Assembly: GCA_031285605.1 (NCBI GenBank)
Contig: JAITVW010000250.1
Location: forward strand, 1 to 5,832
Origin: Fusobacteriales bacterium
GTDB lineage: Bacteria; Fusobacteriota; Fusobacteriia; Fusobacteriales; Leptotrichiaceae
DNA: 5,832 bases
Direction: 5' to 3'
Every line of letters starts with the position of its first letter. Position 1 is the first letter of the stretch. A program made the position numbers and the translations under genes. Below the pieces are notes generated by a model. It did no database searches. It saw nothing but the letters and a program-made list of their open reading frames with translations, and had not been told where the DNA came from. Positions 1-5,039 of the stretch are shown piece after piece.

Positions 1-252
1 ATTTATTACATGTTTAGTCTTATCAGGAGCAAGTGTTTCCGATATAAATAAAAACTCTTCAATTTTCACTGCAAGATTAGTTTCTTCCAAAAATTCTCTT
101 TTTACTGCTTCTTCCAGTGATTCTCCCCAGTCAACTCCGCCGCCCGGCAGCAGCCAGTAGCTTTTTTCATTTTTCGTATGTTCTATCAGCAGTAATTCCC
201 CATCTTCTTCCAGTACTCCCGCCACTCTGACTCTTGGCCTATTATTCTCCAT
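1..252 (-). CDS. NUDIX hydrolase, 3'-truncated by the window edge
   Basis: The N-terminal 84 codons of a NUDIX-fold pyrophosphohydrolase are visible; the gene runs off the window start. The protein begins MENNRPRVRVAGVLEEDGEL, a first beta strand typical of the fold. The NUDIX box follows at about residues 37-60: GGGVDWGESLEEAVKREF, then LEETNL. It fits Gx5Ex7REUxEExGU, except that the Gly after the EE pair is Asn. The box residues bind the catalytic divalent metal. The family hydrolyses nucleoside diphosphates linked to another moiety; the substrate here cannot be told. The ATG at 252 is chosen because GAGGTGA, overlapping the TGA stop of the upstream gene, sits at ideal spacing. Only 7 nt separate it from the CNNM gene, so it is the third gene of that operon and probably translationally coupled. 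The family call is firm. Confidence 0.88.
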   Translation of the reverse strand, partial: MENNRPRVRVAGVLEEDGELLLIEHTKNEKSYWLLPGGGVDWGESLEEAVKREFLEETNLAVKIEEFLFISETLAPDKTKHVIN

Positions 253-254
253 TG

Positions 255-261
255 TCACCTC
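255..261 (-). promoter_or_regulatory. Ribosome binding site of the NUDIX gene overlapping the upstream stop
   Basis: GAGGTGA on the minus strand overlaps the TGA stop of the CNNM gene (260-262) and precedes the ATG at 252 with standard core spacing. It fixes the NUDIX start and implies translational coupling. Confidence 0.7.
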
Positions 262-1555
262 AGTTATCTTCCTCATTTATTTCTGTAACCAGTTTTATTA
301 TTCTTACTTTATCTATTCTGTGGTTATCCAGATGCAGAACCCTTATGACATAATCTTCGCCGTTTACCTTATCGTTGACTTCCGCAACCTTTCCCAGTTC
401 ATAGTGGACATAGCCCGCTATAGTATCATATTCATCAGAAATAGGGATATTTATATCCAGTTCTTTATTAACTGTTTCTATTTCGGTATCTCCTTTTATA
501 TCAAATACTTCATCTTTTATCTGACTTATATTTTCCTCTTCAAAATCATACTCATCTCTTATTTCACCGACAATCTCCTCAAGAAGGTCTTCTATGGTAA
601 CAAGCCCCAAAGTACCACCGTACTCATCTATTACAATTGCCATATGATTTTGCTTTTCCCTGAATTCTTCCAGAAGCTCTATCAGAGTCTTTGTCCCCGG
701 AATAAAATAGGCATCTCTTTTCAGTTCGCTTACCTTTACGTCTTTATCCCTAGTTCTGTCATATTTTAACAGATCCTTGGAATAAAGAATTCCTACCACA
801 TTATCTATCTGCTCTTCATAAATCGGAATTCTCGAAAATCCCTGTTCTATTATACTGTCCCATACCTCATCAAGGCATTTGTTTCCTTCCAGTGCAAAAA
901 TAGATGTTCTTGGTGTCAATATCTCTTTTGCACTTGTATCAGTAAAGTCTATAATACTGTGTATCATTTCCTGTTCTTCTTCCTCTATTGCCCCGTCTTC
1001 TTTCCCCTGAACTACATATGTTTTTATGGAATCTTCCGTAATCAGAAACATATCATCATTTATAGGAACATTAAAAAGTCTGCTGAAAAATTTTGAAATA
1101 CTTATAAAAACTACTACTATAAACTTTGATAACTTCTTCAGTGTATTTATCGGGATAATTACAGCTTTGGAAATCTGTATCGAATAATTTTTGGCAATTA
1201 CTTTCGGAGTAATTTCTCCGAATATCAAAAGCAGCGCAGTCATAATTACAGTTACCATCAGACCTGCTATCCCTCTGTTTAATCCTAATTTTTGAACTAC
1301 ACCAAATGTAATAATCGTAGCTATAGTTGTAGCTCCCACATTCACTATATTATTTCCCAGCAGTATTGTAGTAAGATATTCATTCGGCTTAGCCAGCCAT
1401 TCTTTTAGCAGCTTTACCTTTTTCTTATCTTTTATTTCTCCTATATACACTCTTCTAAATGAAGTTAAGGCTGTTTCCGATGCGGAAAAAAATGCTGAAA
1501 GCCCTATTAAGACAATCAATAAAGATATCTCCATCCAAAACCTGAATTCTTCCAA
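260..1555 (-). CDS. CNNM/CorC-type membrane protein (DUF21, CBS pair, CorC_HlyC domain)
   Basis: This is a 431-residue integral membrane protein with the full hemolysin-C/CorC/CNNM architecture. A DUF21 transmembrane domain spans about residues 8-185. It has hydrophobic segments near 9-27, 61-87, 95-115 and 143-162 and the family motifs SAFFSASETAL (20-30) and GEITPK (113-118). A CBS pair follows, at about 212-265 (starting ILTPR) and 280-333 (containing VIDEYGGTLGLVTIEDLLEE). A C-terminal CorC_HlyC domain is at about 348-423. Characterised relatives export Mg2+ or Co2+ and bind ATP at the CBS pair; older 'hemolysin' labels are misleading. Residues are numbered from a TTG at 1555, chosen because AAGGAAGGTG lies 7 nt before it. 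An ATG at 1585 lacks a ribosome binding site and overlaps the preceding gene, and an ATG at 1534 has only a weak AGG. The gene starts 16 nt after the soluble CBS gene. Family is firm; the transported ion is inferred. Confidence 0.92.
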   Translation of the reverse strand: MEEFRFWMEISLLIVLIGLSAFFSASETALTSFRRVYIGEIKDKKKVKLLKEWLAKPNEYLTTILLGNNIVNVGATTIATIITFGVVQKLGLNRGIAGLMVTVIMTALLLIFGEITPKVIAKNYSIQISKAVIIPINTLKKLSKFIVVVFISISKFFSRLFNVPINDDMFLITEDSIKTYVVQGKEDGAIEEEEQEMIHSIIDFTDTSAKEILTPRTSIFALEGNKCLDEVWDSIIEQGFSRIPIYEEQIDNVVGILYSKDLLKYDRTRDKDVKVSELKRDAYFIPGTKTLIELLEEFREKQNHMAIVIDEYGGTLGLVTIEDLLEEIVGEIRDEYDFEEENISQIKDEVFDIKGDTEIETVNKELDINIPISDEYDTIAGYVHYELGKVAEVNDKVNGEDYVIRVLHLDNHRIDKVRIIKLVTEINEEDN

Positions 1556-1562
1556 ATTTAAG

Positions 1563-1572
1563 CACCTTCCTT
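1563..1572 (-). promoter_or_regulatory. Ribosome binding site selecting the TTG start of the CNNM gene
   Basis: AAGGAAGGTG on the minus strand touches the TAA stop of the CBS gene (1572-1574) and lies 7 nt before TTG at 1555. It is much stronger than anything before the ATG codons at 1585 or 1534. Confidence 0.65.
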
Positions 1573-2015
1573 TAAAATATACCATTTATATGATCCGTTT
1601 TAGTAAGTACCCCTACTAAAATTCCCTTATCAAATACGAAAAAGAAATCTTTTTCGTTATCTACTATACTTGTAACCGCTTCCTGAAGATCAGCATTTAC
1701 ATCTATTGTATTGAACTCTTTAGTCATAATTTCTTTTGCAGTTACACCTGTTATTTTATCATATTTTTCTCTGAATTCTTTGTTATTCGGTAATGTAACG
1801 AGAAGATCCCAAATCGCCAGTACAGGCGGCAGAGGAGCTTTTTCGGTCTTTACCAGAATATCATTTCTCGTTATTACTCCTATTAATTTACCATTTTCCA
1901 ATACCGGAACTCTTCCGATACCTTTTTCTTTCATTAATTTTAAAGCTTCTTCAAAACTGTCGTCAGCATCTACCGCTGCCAGATTTTTATTCATAATATC
2001 CGCTATTTTTTTCAT
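1572..2015 (-). CDS. Soluble CBS domain pair protein
   Basis: This 147-residue protein consists almost entirely of two CBS motifs. The first is at about residues 4-56 (IADIMNKNLAAVDADDSF, then RVPVLENGKLIGVITRNDIL). The second is at about 93-145 (AKEIMTKEFNTIDVNADLQE, then FFFVFDKGILVGVLTKTDHI). A linker of about 35 residues between them contains PPVLAIWDLL. CBS pairs form Bateman modules that bind adenine nucleotides or other ligands and usually control a partner activity. No catalytic or DNA-binding domain is fused to this one. The ATG at 2015 is chosen because AAGGAGGG precedes it by about 5 nt. An in-frame ATG at 2051 has no ribosome binding site and would add 12 residues unlike the family. 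It is the first gene of an operon with the CNNM gene, which also carries a CBS pair, so a shared role in cation homeostasis is plausible but unproven. Confidence 0.9.
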   Translation of the reverse strand: MKKIADIMNKNLAAVDADDSFEEALKLMKEKGIGRVPVLENGKLIGVITRNDILVKTEKAPLPPVLAIWDLLVTLPNNKEFREKYDKITGVTAKEIMTKEFNTIDVNADLQEAVTSIVDNEKDFFFVFDKGILVGVLTKTDHINGIF

Positions 2016-2019
2016 AATT

Positions 2020-2027
2020 CCCTCCTT
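2020..2027 (-). promoter_or_regulatory. Ribosome binding site of the CBS gene
   Basis: AAGGAGGG, a nearly perfect anti-16S match, lies 4-5 nt before the ATG at 2015. It decides for this start over the in-frame ATG at 2051. Confidence 0.75.
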
Positions 2028-2041
2028 AGTTTGGCACCTTG

Positions 2042-2084
2042 TCTTATTCATATTTTGATATTTAAATAAGATAATGAAATATCA
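2042..2084 (-). repeat. Two interlocking inverted repeats in the CBS-gene leader
   Basis: TCTTATT at 2042-2048 is complementary to AATAAGA at 2065-2071. TGATATTT at 2056-2063 is complementary to AAATATCA at 2077-2084. Both are perfect. The arms are nested so that the two stems are mutually exclusive or form a pseudoknot. The stems are almost all A/T and the region is AT-rich, so chance is a real explanation. Neither stem directly covers the ribosome binding site at 2020-2027. Confidence 0.3.
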
Positions 2085-2118
2085 GAATTCCGGCTGATTT
2101 TTTTTATTTCACAGCCTG

Positions 2119-2146
2119 AACACTTATACTCAAGGGTACAAGTGTT
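2119..2146. repeat. 28-bp palindrome, possible operator of the CBS-CNNM-NUDIX operon
   Basis: The arms AACACTTATAC (2119-2129) and GTACAAGTGTT (2136-2146) are inverted with 10 of 11 matches around a 6-nt centre (TCAAGG). No T-tract follows on either strand, so it is not a normal terminator. It covers nearly the whole candidate promoter at 2123-2150, the arrangement expected of a repressor operator. It could equally be a hairpin in a leader transcribed from the upstream promoter. I do not recognise the binding protein. Confidence 0.5.
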
Positions 2147-2150
2147 TCAA
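2123..2150 (-). promoter_or_regulatory. Candidate promoter proximal to the CBS gene
   Basis: On the minus strand, TTGAAA (2145-2150) and TATAAG (2123-2128) are separated by 16 nt, and each matches five of six consensus bases. Transcription would start near 2116, giving a leader of about 100 nt before the CBS gene. It overlaps the palindrome at 2119-2146. In AT-rich DNA such matches can be accidental. Confidence 0.4.
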
Positions 2151-2228
2151 TATTACCAGATATCACTTACTTTGAATATACATTGGATAAAACCCCGGAA
2201 GAACACATTTTATATTAATTACCTGCTA

Positions 2229-2257
2229 ATTTTATCATATTTTTATTTGATTAACAA
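2229..2257 (-). promoter_or_regulatory. Candidate extended -10 promoter upstream of the CBS operon
   Basis: On the minus strand, TTGTTA (2252-2257) and TAAAAT (2229-2234) are separated by exactly 17 nt, with TG one base before the -10 element (extended -10). Transcription would begin near 2222, giving a leader of about 205 nt before the CBS gene. The -35 region and spacer (2240-2257) also read TTGTTAATCAAATAAAAA. This matches 12 of the 14 defined bases of the clostridial-type Rex box TTGTTAAnnnnTTAACAA. Confidence 0.5.
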
Positions 2258-2339
2258 GAGTTATAGAAAAACTATTTTTTAACGGCCGATGCTGTGACAT
2301 ATTTGCTTTTGCTTAAACCTCGATATCGCTATTTCGGTT

Positions 2340-2638
2340 TTATACTGATTTTATTCTGTATTTTGGATAAACATATTTTGCAGTAATAAATCCATAATTT
2401 ATTATTTCTTCCTCCCGGAAAAACAAGAAACTTTCCCTTTCAGCATTCTCTTTTGAGTCTGAAGAATGTATCAGATTATATTCTATATCCAGTGAATAAT
2501 TACCGCTTACAGTTTCAGGCGAAGTTTCCGCACTGTATTTATTGCATCTTCTCCTTAGAAAACCATTGTCAGAACAGATAATGAAATAATAAATCTTATC
2601 AGCTCATCATAAAAACCTTTTCCATATGCTGCCTTCCG
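2340..2638 (-). pseudogene. ndk: Decayed nucleoside diphosphate kinase gene (ndk relic)
   Basis: Nucleoside diphosphate kinase transfers the gamma phosphate from ATP to other NDPs through a phosphohistidine. Two frames of the minus strand together give the last two-thirds of this protein. From about 2623, GKGFYDELIRFI and VLTMVF match the Ndk segment ending in ...GPVxxMV. TAA at 2555-2557 interrupts it, and GEDAINTVRKL continues to 2522. At 2520-2521 the frame shifts and about ten codons (the GATNP loop) are missing. Then 59 codons to the TAA at 2340-2342 read PETVSGNYSLDIEYNLIHSS and DSKENAERE, with the active-site His of the NxxHxSDS motif intact. The conserved Gly-Pro before VLTMV is Leu-Ser, and the conserved Arg in xRGxY is Ser. 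The N-terminal ~70 residues (including KPD) are absent. A single sequencing error cannot explain all this. The product cannot be an active enzyme. Confidence 0.87.
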
Positions 2639-2647
2639 GATATTTAT

Positions 2648-2658
2648 ATTATATCACA
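2648..2658 (-). promoter_or_regulatory. Possible extended -10 element before the ndk relic
   Basis: TGTGATATAAT on the minus strand is a perfect TATAAT with an extended TGn motif. No good -35 lies 16-18 nt upstream. It sits directly before the remaining ndk sequence, so it may be the old ndk promoter brought close by loss of the N-terminal coding part. It could also be a chance AT-rich match. Confidence 0.25.
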
Positions 2659-2731
2659 TTTAACTTAATATATAATTATGATCTTTGAATATTTTTTAAA
2701 ATCTATATGTTTTTTTAGTCTTTTTTTCGGC

Positions 2732-2902
2732 TTAAACAGAAAAATTTGTAAAAAAGCTGTCCGTAGAATCTTTTTGTTCAAGATAAATCACAGTATCGGC
2801 ATATTTATTCATAAAAATTTTTAGAAATCTGAAACTTTCCACGTTATATTTTATATACTGCAAAAAAAATCCTGATATAAGAACAAATATTACCGCTGTC
2901 AT
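2732..2902 (-). CDS. Doubtful 56-codon ORF with one membrane segment
   Basis: An ATG at 2902 opens 56 codons ending in TAA at 2732-2734. The product starts MTAVIFVLISGFFLQYIKYN, one hydrophobic helix (about residues 3-17). A polar tail containing YADTVIYLEQKDSTDS follows. I do not recognise it. The nearest purine-rich stretch (GGAG) lies some 17 nt before the ATG, too far for a normal ribosome binding site. The frame is also open upstream through the accB terminator, with no better start codon. It lies in a gap that also holds a decayed gene, so it may be a remnant of a longer membrane protein or chance. It is listed only because the helix-plus-tail layout is protein-like. Confidence 0.2.
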   Translation of the reverse strand: MTAVIFVLISGFFLQYIKYNVESFRFLKIFMNKYADTVIYLEQKDSTDSFFTNFSV

Positions 2903-2942
2903 ATAACAGATTTTTTCTTCTCCGTAACCTCTCCCCTTCCCT

Positions 2943-3019
2943 AAAAAACAAACAGCTTGATTATATCTGTGAAAAAGCTTCTAAAAAGCTCTCAAGAGTT
3001 GAATCAAGCTGATTTTTTT
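2943..3019. terminator. Bidirectional intrinsic terminator after accB
   Basis: CAGCTTGATT (2953-2962) and AATCAAGCTG (3002-3011) form a perfect 10-bp inverted repeat. On the minus strand it is followed by TTTGTTTTTT (2943-2952), and on the plus strand by a seven-T run (3013-3019). The interval of 39 nt is long, but it holds smaller hairpins. One is AGCTT/AAGCT followed by TTTTT on the minus strand, which could terminate by itself. It lies about 40 bp beyond the accB stop and is the natural end of the fmt-rex-folD-accB transcript. No plus-strand gene is present to use the other direction. Confidence 0.78.
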
Positions 3020-3048
3020 ATACCTGCTCTCACATTATATACAAAAAT

Positions 3049-3513
3049 TTACTCTATTACCATCAAAACGTCGCCCTTTTTTATTGTCATTCCGTCTTTT
3101 GCATATATTTTTTTTATTGTTCCGCTCGCAGAAGCCTTTATTTCATTCATTAATTTCATTGCTTCCACTATACAGAGCGTATCTCCTTCCGCTACTTTAT
3201 CTCCTTCTTTTACATAAGGAGGTGAAGACGGCGAAGGTGCCTCATAGAAAGTCCCTACCATAGGTGACTCTATTTTAGTCCCTGAAATCTCTTCCTCTGC
3301 CGACTTTGCTTCGATGCTTTCTGTATTTGAGACAGCAACAGGCTGGGCAGCCTGAACGGTCTGCGTTTCATTTACTGTTGCATAAACTACTTTTTCCTCA
3401 AGATTTTTTTTGATTTTTACTTTAAAATCTTCATTTTCATATTCTACACTGTCTACTTCATAAGTATTTATACTTTTAGCTATCTCTTTTATTAGTTTTA
3501 CCTTGTCTTTCAT
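3049..3513 (-). CDS. accB: Biotin carboxyl carrier protein of acetyl-CoA carboxylase
   Basis: AccB carries the biotin that shuttles carboxyl groups from biotin carboxylase to the carboxyltransferase of acetyl-CoA carboxylase, the first step of fatty acid synthesis in the cytosol. The 154-residue length is normal. An N-terminal helical domain (about 1-40) and a variable linker rich in Ala, Glu and Thr (about 45-80) come first. The biotinyl domain (about 81-154) contains the BCCP 'thumb' type segment FYEAPSPSSPPYVKEG and the biotinylation motif EAMKLMNEI, with Lys120 as the modified residue. The thumb favours AccB over biotin carriers of decarboxylases. The ATG at 3513 shares one base with the TAA stop of folD (TAATG), and AGAGAGG lies 7 nt before it. 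It is the last gene of the operon, followed by a terminator. The usual partner accC is not next to it here. Confidence 0.95.
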   Translation of the reverse strand: MKDKVKLIKEIAKSINTYEVDSVEYENEDFKVKIKKNLEEKVVYATVNETQTVQAAQPVAVSNTESIEAKSAEEEISGTKIESPMVGTFYEAPSPSSPPYVKEGDKVAEGDTLCIVEAMKLMNEIKASASGTIKKIYAKDGMTIKKGDVLMVIE

Positions 3514-4370
3514 TACTTAACCTCTCTTCTTCTATTTTTAAATGATTTTAGTGTATTCCCAAGAAGACTTGTGATAGTCATCGGACCTACTCCTCCCGGT
3601 ACAGGTGTTATATACGATGCTTTTTTGGATACTCCCGTAAACTCCACGTCACCGCATACTTTTCCCTCTACTCTGGAAATTCCTACATCTATAACTACTG
3701 CTCCTTCTTTTACATTATCTTCTGTTACCAAATCAGGTATTCCTACCGCTGATATTATTATATCTGCATTTCTCATTTTTTCAAATAAATTTTTTGTTTT
3801 AGTATGACATATCTGAACCGTGGCACTTTTCTGAAGCATCAGCATAGCCATCGGTTTTCCCACTATATTGCTTCTTCCTATTATTATGGTATCTTTACCC
3901 TGAGTTTCTATCTTATACTCATCCAGTAACTGTATTATACCATATGGAGTACAAGGTAAAAAACCACTTTCATCTCCTATCACATATTTCCCTATGTTTA
4001 CGGGATGAAATGCATCTACATCTTTTTCCGGCGATACACCGGTAATTACTTTCAGCTCATTTATATGCTTTGGCAGAGGCAGCTGCACTAAAATACCATC
4101 TATGTTTTCATCATTATTCAGATCGGTTATAAGATTCAAAAGTTCATTTTCACTTACATCTCCGTTCAAATAATGTATTGTTGAATTAAACCCTGCTTTT
4201 TCACAGGCTTTTGCCTTATTATTTACATATATTTTTGAAGCAGGGTCATCTCCGGCAAGAATTACTGCCAGTCCTGCTTTTCTCCCTATTTCTTCCGAAA
4301 GCATTTCATGCTCTCTTCTTATCTGTTCCCTGATCTTTTCTGAAACTGCTTTTCCGTCTATTAATATCAA
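3513..4370 (-). CDS. folD: Bifunctional methylene-THF dehydrogenase / methenyl-THF cyclohydrolase
   Basis: FolD oxidises 5,10-methylene-THF with NADP+ and hydrolyses the methenyl product to 10-formyl-THF, feeding purine synthesis and Fmt. The 285-residue length is typical. Visible landmarks are YVNNKAKACEKAGF (48-61, with catalytic Tyr48 and Lys52), VQLPLPKHI (95-103), DVDAFHPVNIGK (117-128), PCTPYG (139-144), the nucleotide-binding GRSNIVGKPMA (165-175), VIDVGISR (226-233) and the C-terminal PVPGGVGPMT (256-265). The usual Gly in DVDGFHP is Ala. The start is TTG at 4370, two bases after the rex stop, with AAGGGGG inside the rex end 7 nt before it; translation is probably coupled to rex. The stop overlaps the accB ATG. 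The identification is secure. Confidence 0.97.
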   Translation of the reverse strand: MILIDGKAVSEKIREQIRREHEMLSEEIGRKAGLAVILAGDDPASKIYVNNKAKACEKAGFNSTIHYLNGDVSENELLNLITDLNNDENIDGILVQLPLPKHINELKVITGVSPEKDVDAFHPVNIGKYVIGDESGFLPCTPYGIIQLLDEYKIETQGKDTIIIGRSNIVGKPMAMLMLQKSATVQICHTKTKNLFEKMRNADIIISAVGIPDLVTEDNVKEGAVVIDVGISRVEGKVCGDVEFTGVSKKASYITPVPGGVGPMTITSLLGNTLKSFKNRRREVK

Positions 4371-4372
4371 AG

Positions 4373-5023
4373 CTATTCCCCCTTATTTTTAAGCATATCT
4401 TTCCAAAAGTTAAGTTCCTGCAGATTAGCACTTATATTAACATCCACTACTGCCACATCATCAGGCGTTTCCAGTTTATACGTAGTAAAATTCAGTATTC
4501 CTTTAATATGATTCTTTACCAGTATATCTGTAACTATCTGTGCCTGTTCTTTTATTACAGATAAAATAGCAGTATCTACGTTTATTTTGCCAAGATCGCT
4601 GTCTATATCTTTAATATCTTTAATTTTTATATTCAGATCCTTTATTTCTTTTCCGACCTTACTCGGACTTTTATCGAATACTTCTACGATATTAAAGCTT
4701 TTTCCCAAAACCTCCGTATTGGAAGTCAGCATCTCACCGACCTTTCCGTGGCCTACGAGAATCACTTTATTTATTCTGTCTATTCCAAGTATTCTTTCAA
4801 TTATAGATATCAGATTTTCAATATCATATCCTTTTCCTCTTATTCCAAATTCCCCGAAAGTGGATAAATCCCTTCTTATCTGAGCTGAAGTAGTATTCAT
4901 TATCTTTGAAAGTTCAGATGAATTTATATACTCCTCATATTTCTTCATGTCATGCAAAATTGATAAATACTTGGTTAATCTTTGTATAACTCTGTCCGAA
5001 ATATCGTCTCTTTTTAGTTTCAT
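4373..5023 (-). CDS. rex: Redox-sensing transcriptional repressor Rex
   Basis: Rex is a dimeric repressor that leaves its operators when NADH rises relative to NAD+, and it commonly controls fermentation and anaerobic energy genes. The 216 residues match the family length. The N-terminal winged helix (about 1-78) contains the signature SAQIRRDLSTFGEFGIRGKG (46-65, slightly longer with YDI). A Rossmann domain (about 85-205) has GHGKVGEML (91-99, GxGxxG), an Asp after beta-2 (FDKSP, Asp117) suiting NAD(H), AQIVTDILV (161-169), and GILNFTTYKLETPDDV (175-190). In the stretch that is often TVP before the AAQ motif, this protein reads SVIKEQAQ. The ATG at 5023 has AGGAGGG (5028-5034) at good spacing. 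It lies 16 nt after fmt and 2 nt before folD, so it has no obvious promoter of its own and is expressed with one-carbon genes. Confidence 0.95.
   Translation of the reverse strand: MKLKRDDISDRVIQRLTKYLSILHDMKKYEEYINSSELSKIMNTTSAQIRRDLSTFGEFGIRGKGYDIENLISIIERILGIDRINKVILVGHGKVGEMLTSNTEVLGKSFNIVEVFDKSPSKVGKEIKDLNIKIKDIKDIDSDLGKINVDTAILSVIKEQAQIVTDILVKNHIKGILNFTTYKLETPDDVAVVDVNISANLQELNFWKDMLKNKGE
4378..4384 (-). promoter_or_regulatory. Ribosome binding site selecting the TTG start of folD
   Basis: AAGGGGG within the last codons of rex lies 7 nt before TTG at 4370. It supports a TTG start; the encoded protein then begins MILIDGKAVSEKI, the usual FolD N-terminus. Confidence 0.65.
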
Positions 5024-5027
5024 TTTT

Positions 5028-5034
5028 CCCTCCT
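5028..5034 (-). promoter_or_regulatory. Ribosome binding site of rex
   Basis: AGGAGGG 4 nt before the ATG at 5023, in the 16-nt fmt/rex gap. It confirms the rex start and leaves no room for a separate rex promoter within the gap. Confidence 0.7.
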
Positions 5035-5039
5035 AAAAT

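Larger units (their letters stand above)
2016..3048. other. Intergenic stretch of about 1 kb between the two operons
   Basis: This stretch holds no intact gene that I can support. From high to low coordinates it contains the accB terminator, the doubtful 56-codon ORF, an AT-rich patch (about 2640-2730) with an isolated -10-like element, and the ndk relic. Then come about 80 bp with no clear feature except the palindrome CGATATCG at 2321-2328, two candidate promoters, and a structured leader before the CBS gene. A 5-bp inverted repeat (GGCTG 2092-2096, CAGCC 2112-2116) brackets an A/T loop just inside the leader. Confidence 0.7.

Noticed and set aside
320..769. Plus-strand frame of 149 codons
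   Set aside because: It is antisense to the well-supported CNNM gene, and its composition is that of a reversed coding strand. The same holds for the plus-strand frames at 1711-2058, 3571-3807 and 4587-4883.
1556..1585. N-terminal extension of the CNNM protein from ATG at 1585
   Set aside because: It has no ribosome binding site, overlaps the CBS gene by 14 nt, and adds residues outside the family. A strong AAGGAAGGTG serves the TTG at 1555.
2016..2051. N-terminal extension of the CBS protein from ATG at 2051
   Set aside because: No ribosome binding site precedes it, and AAGGAGGG lies inside the extension directly before the ATG at 2015.
2111..2150. Intrinsic terminator at the 2119-2146 palindrome
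   Set aside because: No T-run follows on either strand, so promoter/operator overlap is a better reading.
2016..2222. A known riboswitch class or T-box in the CBS-gene leader
   Set aside because: I see no T-box GGGTGG motif, no M-box-like conserved core, and no terminator hairpin with a T-tract. Inverted repeats alone do not support a named class.
2016..3048. CRISPR array, insertion sequence, tRNA or attachment site in the gap
   Set aside because: There are no regularly spaced direct repeats, no transposase-like frame with terminal inverted repeats, and no cloverleaf-like sequence. The only decayed coding signal I can identify is ndk.
2957..3217. Plus-strand frame of 86 codons
   Set aside because: It runs through the terminator and is antisense to the accB biotinyl domain, which is clearly the real gene.
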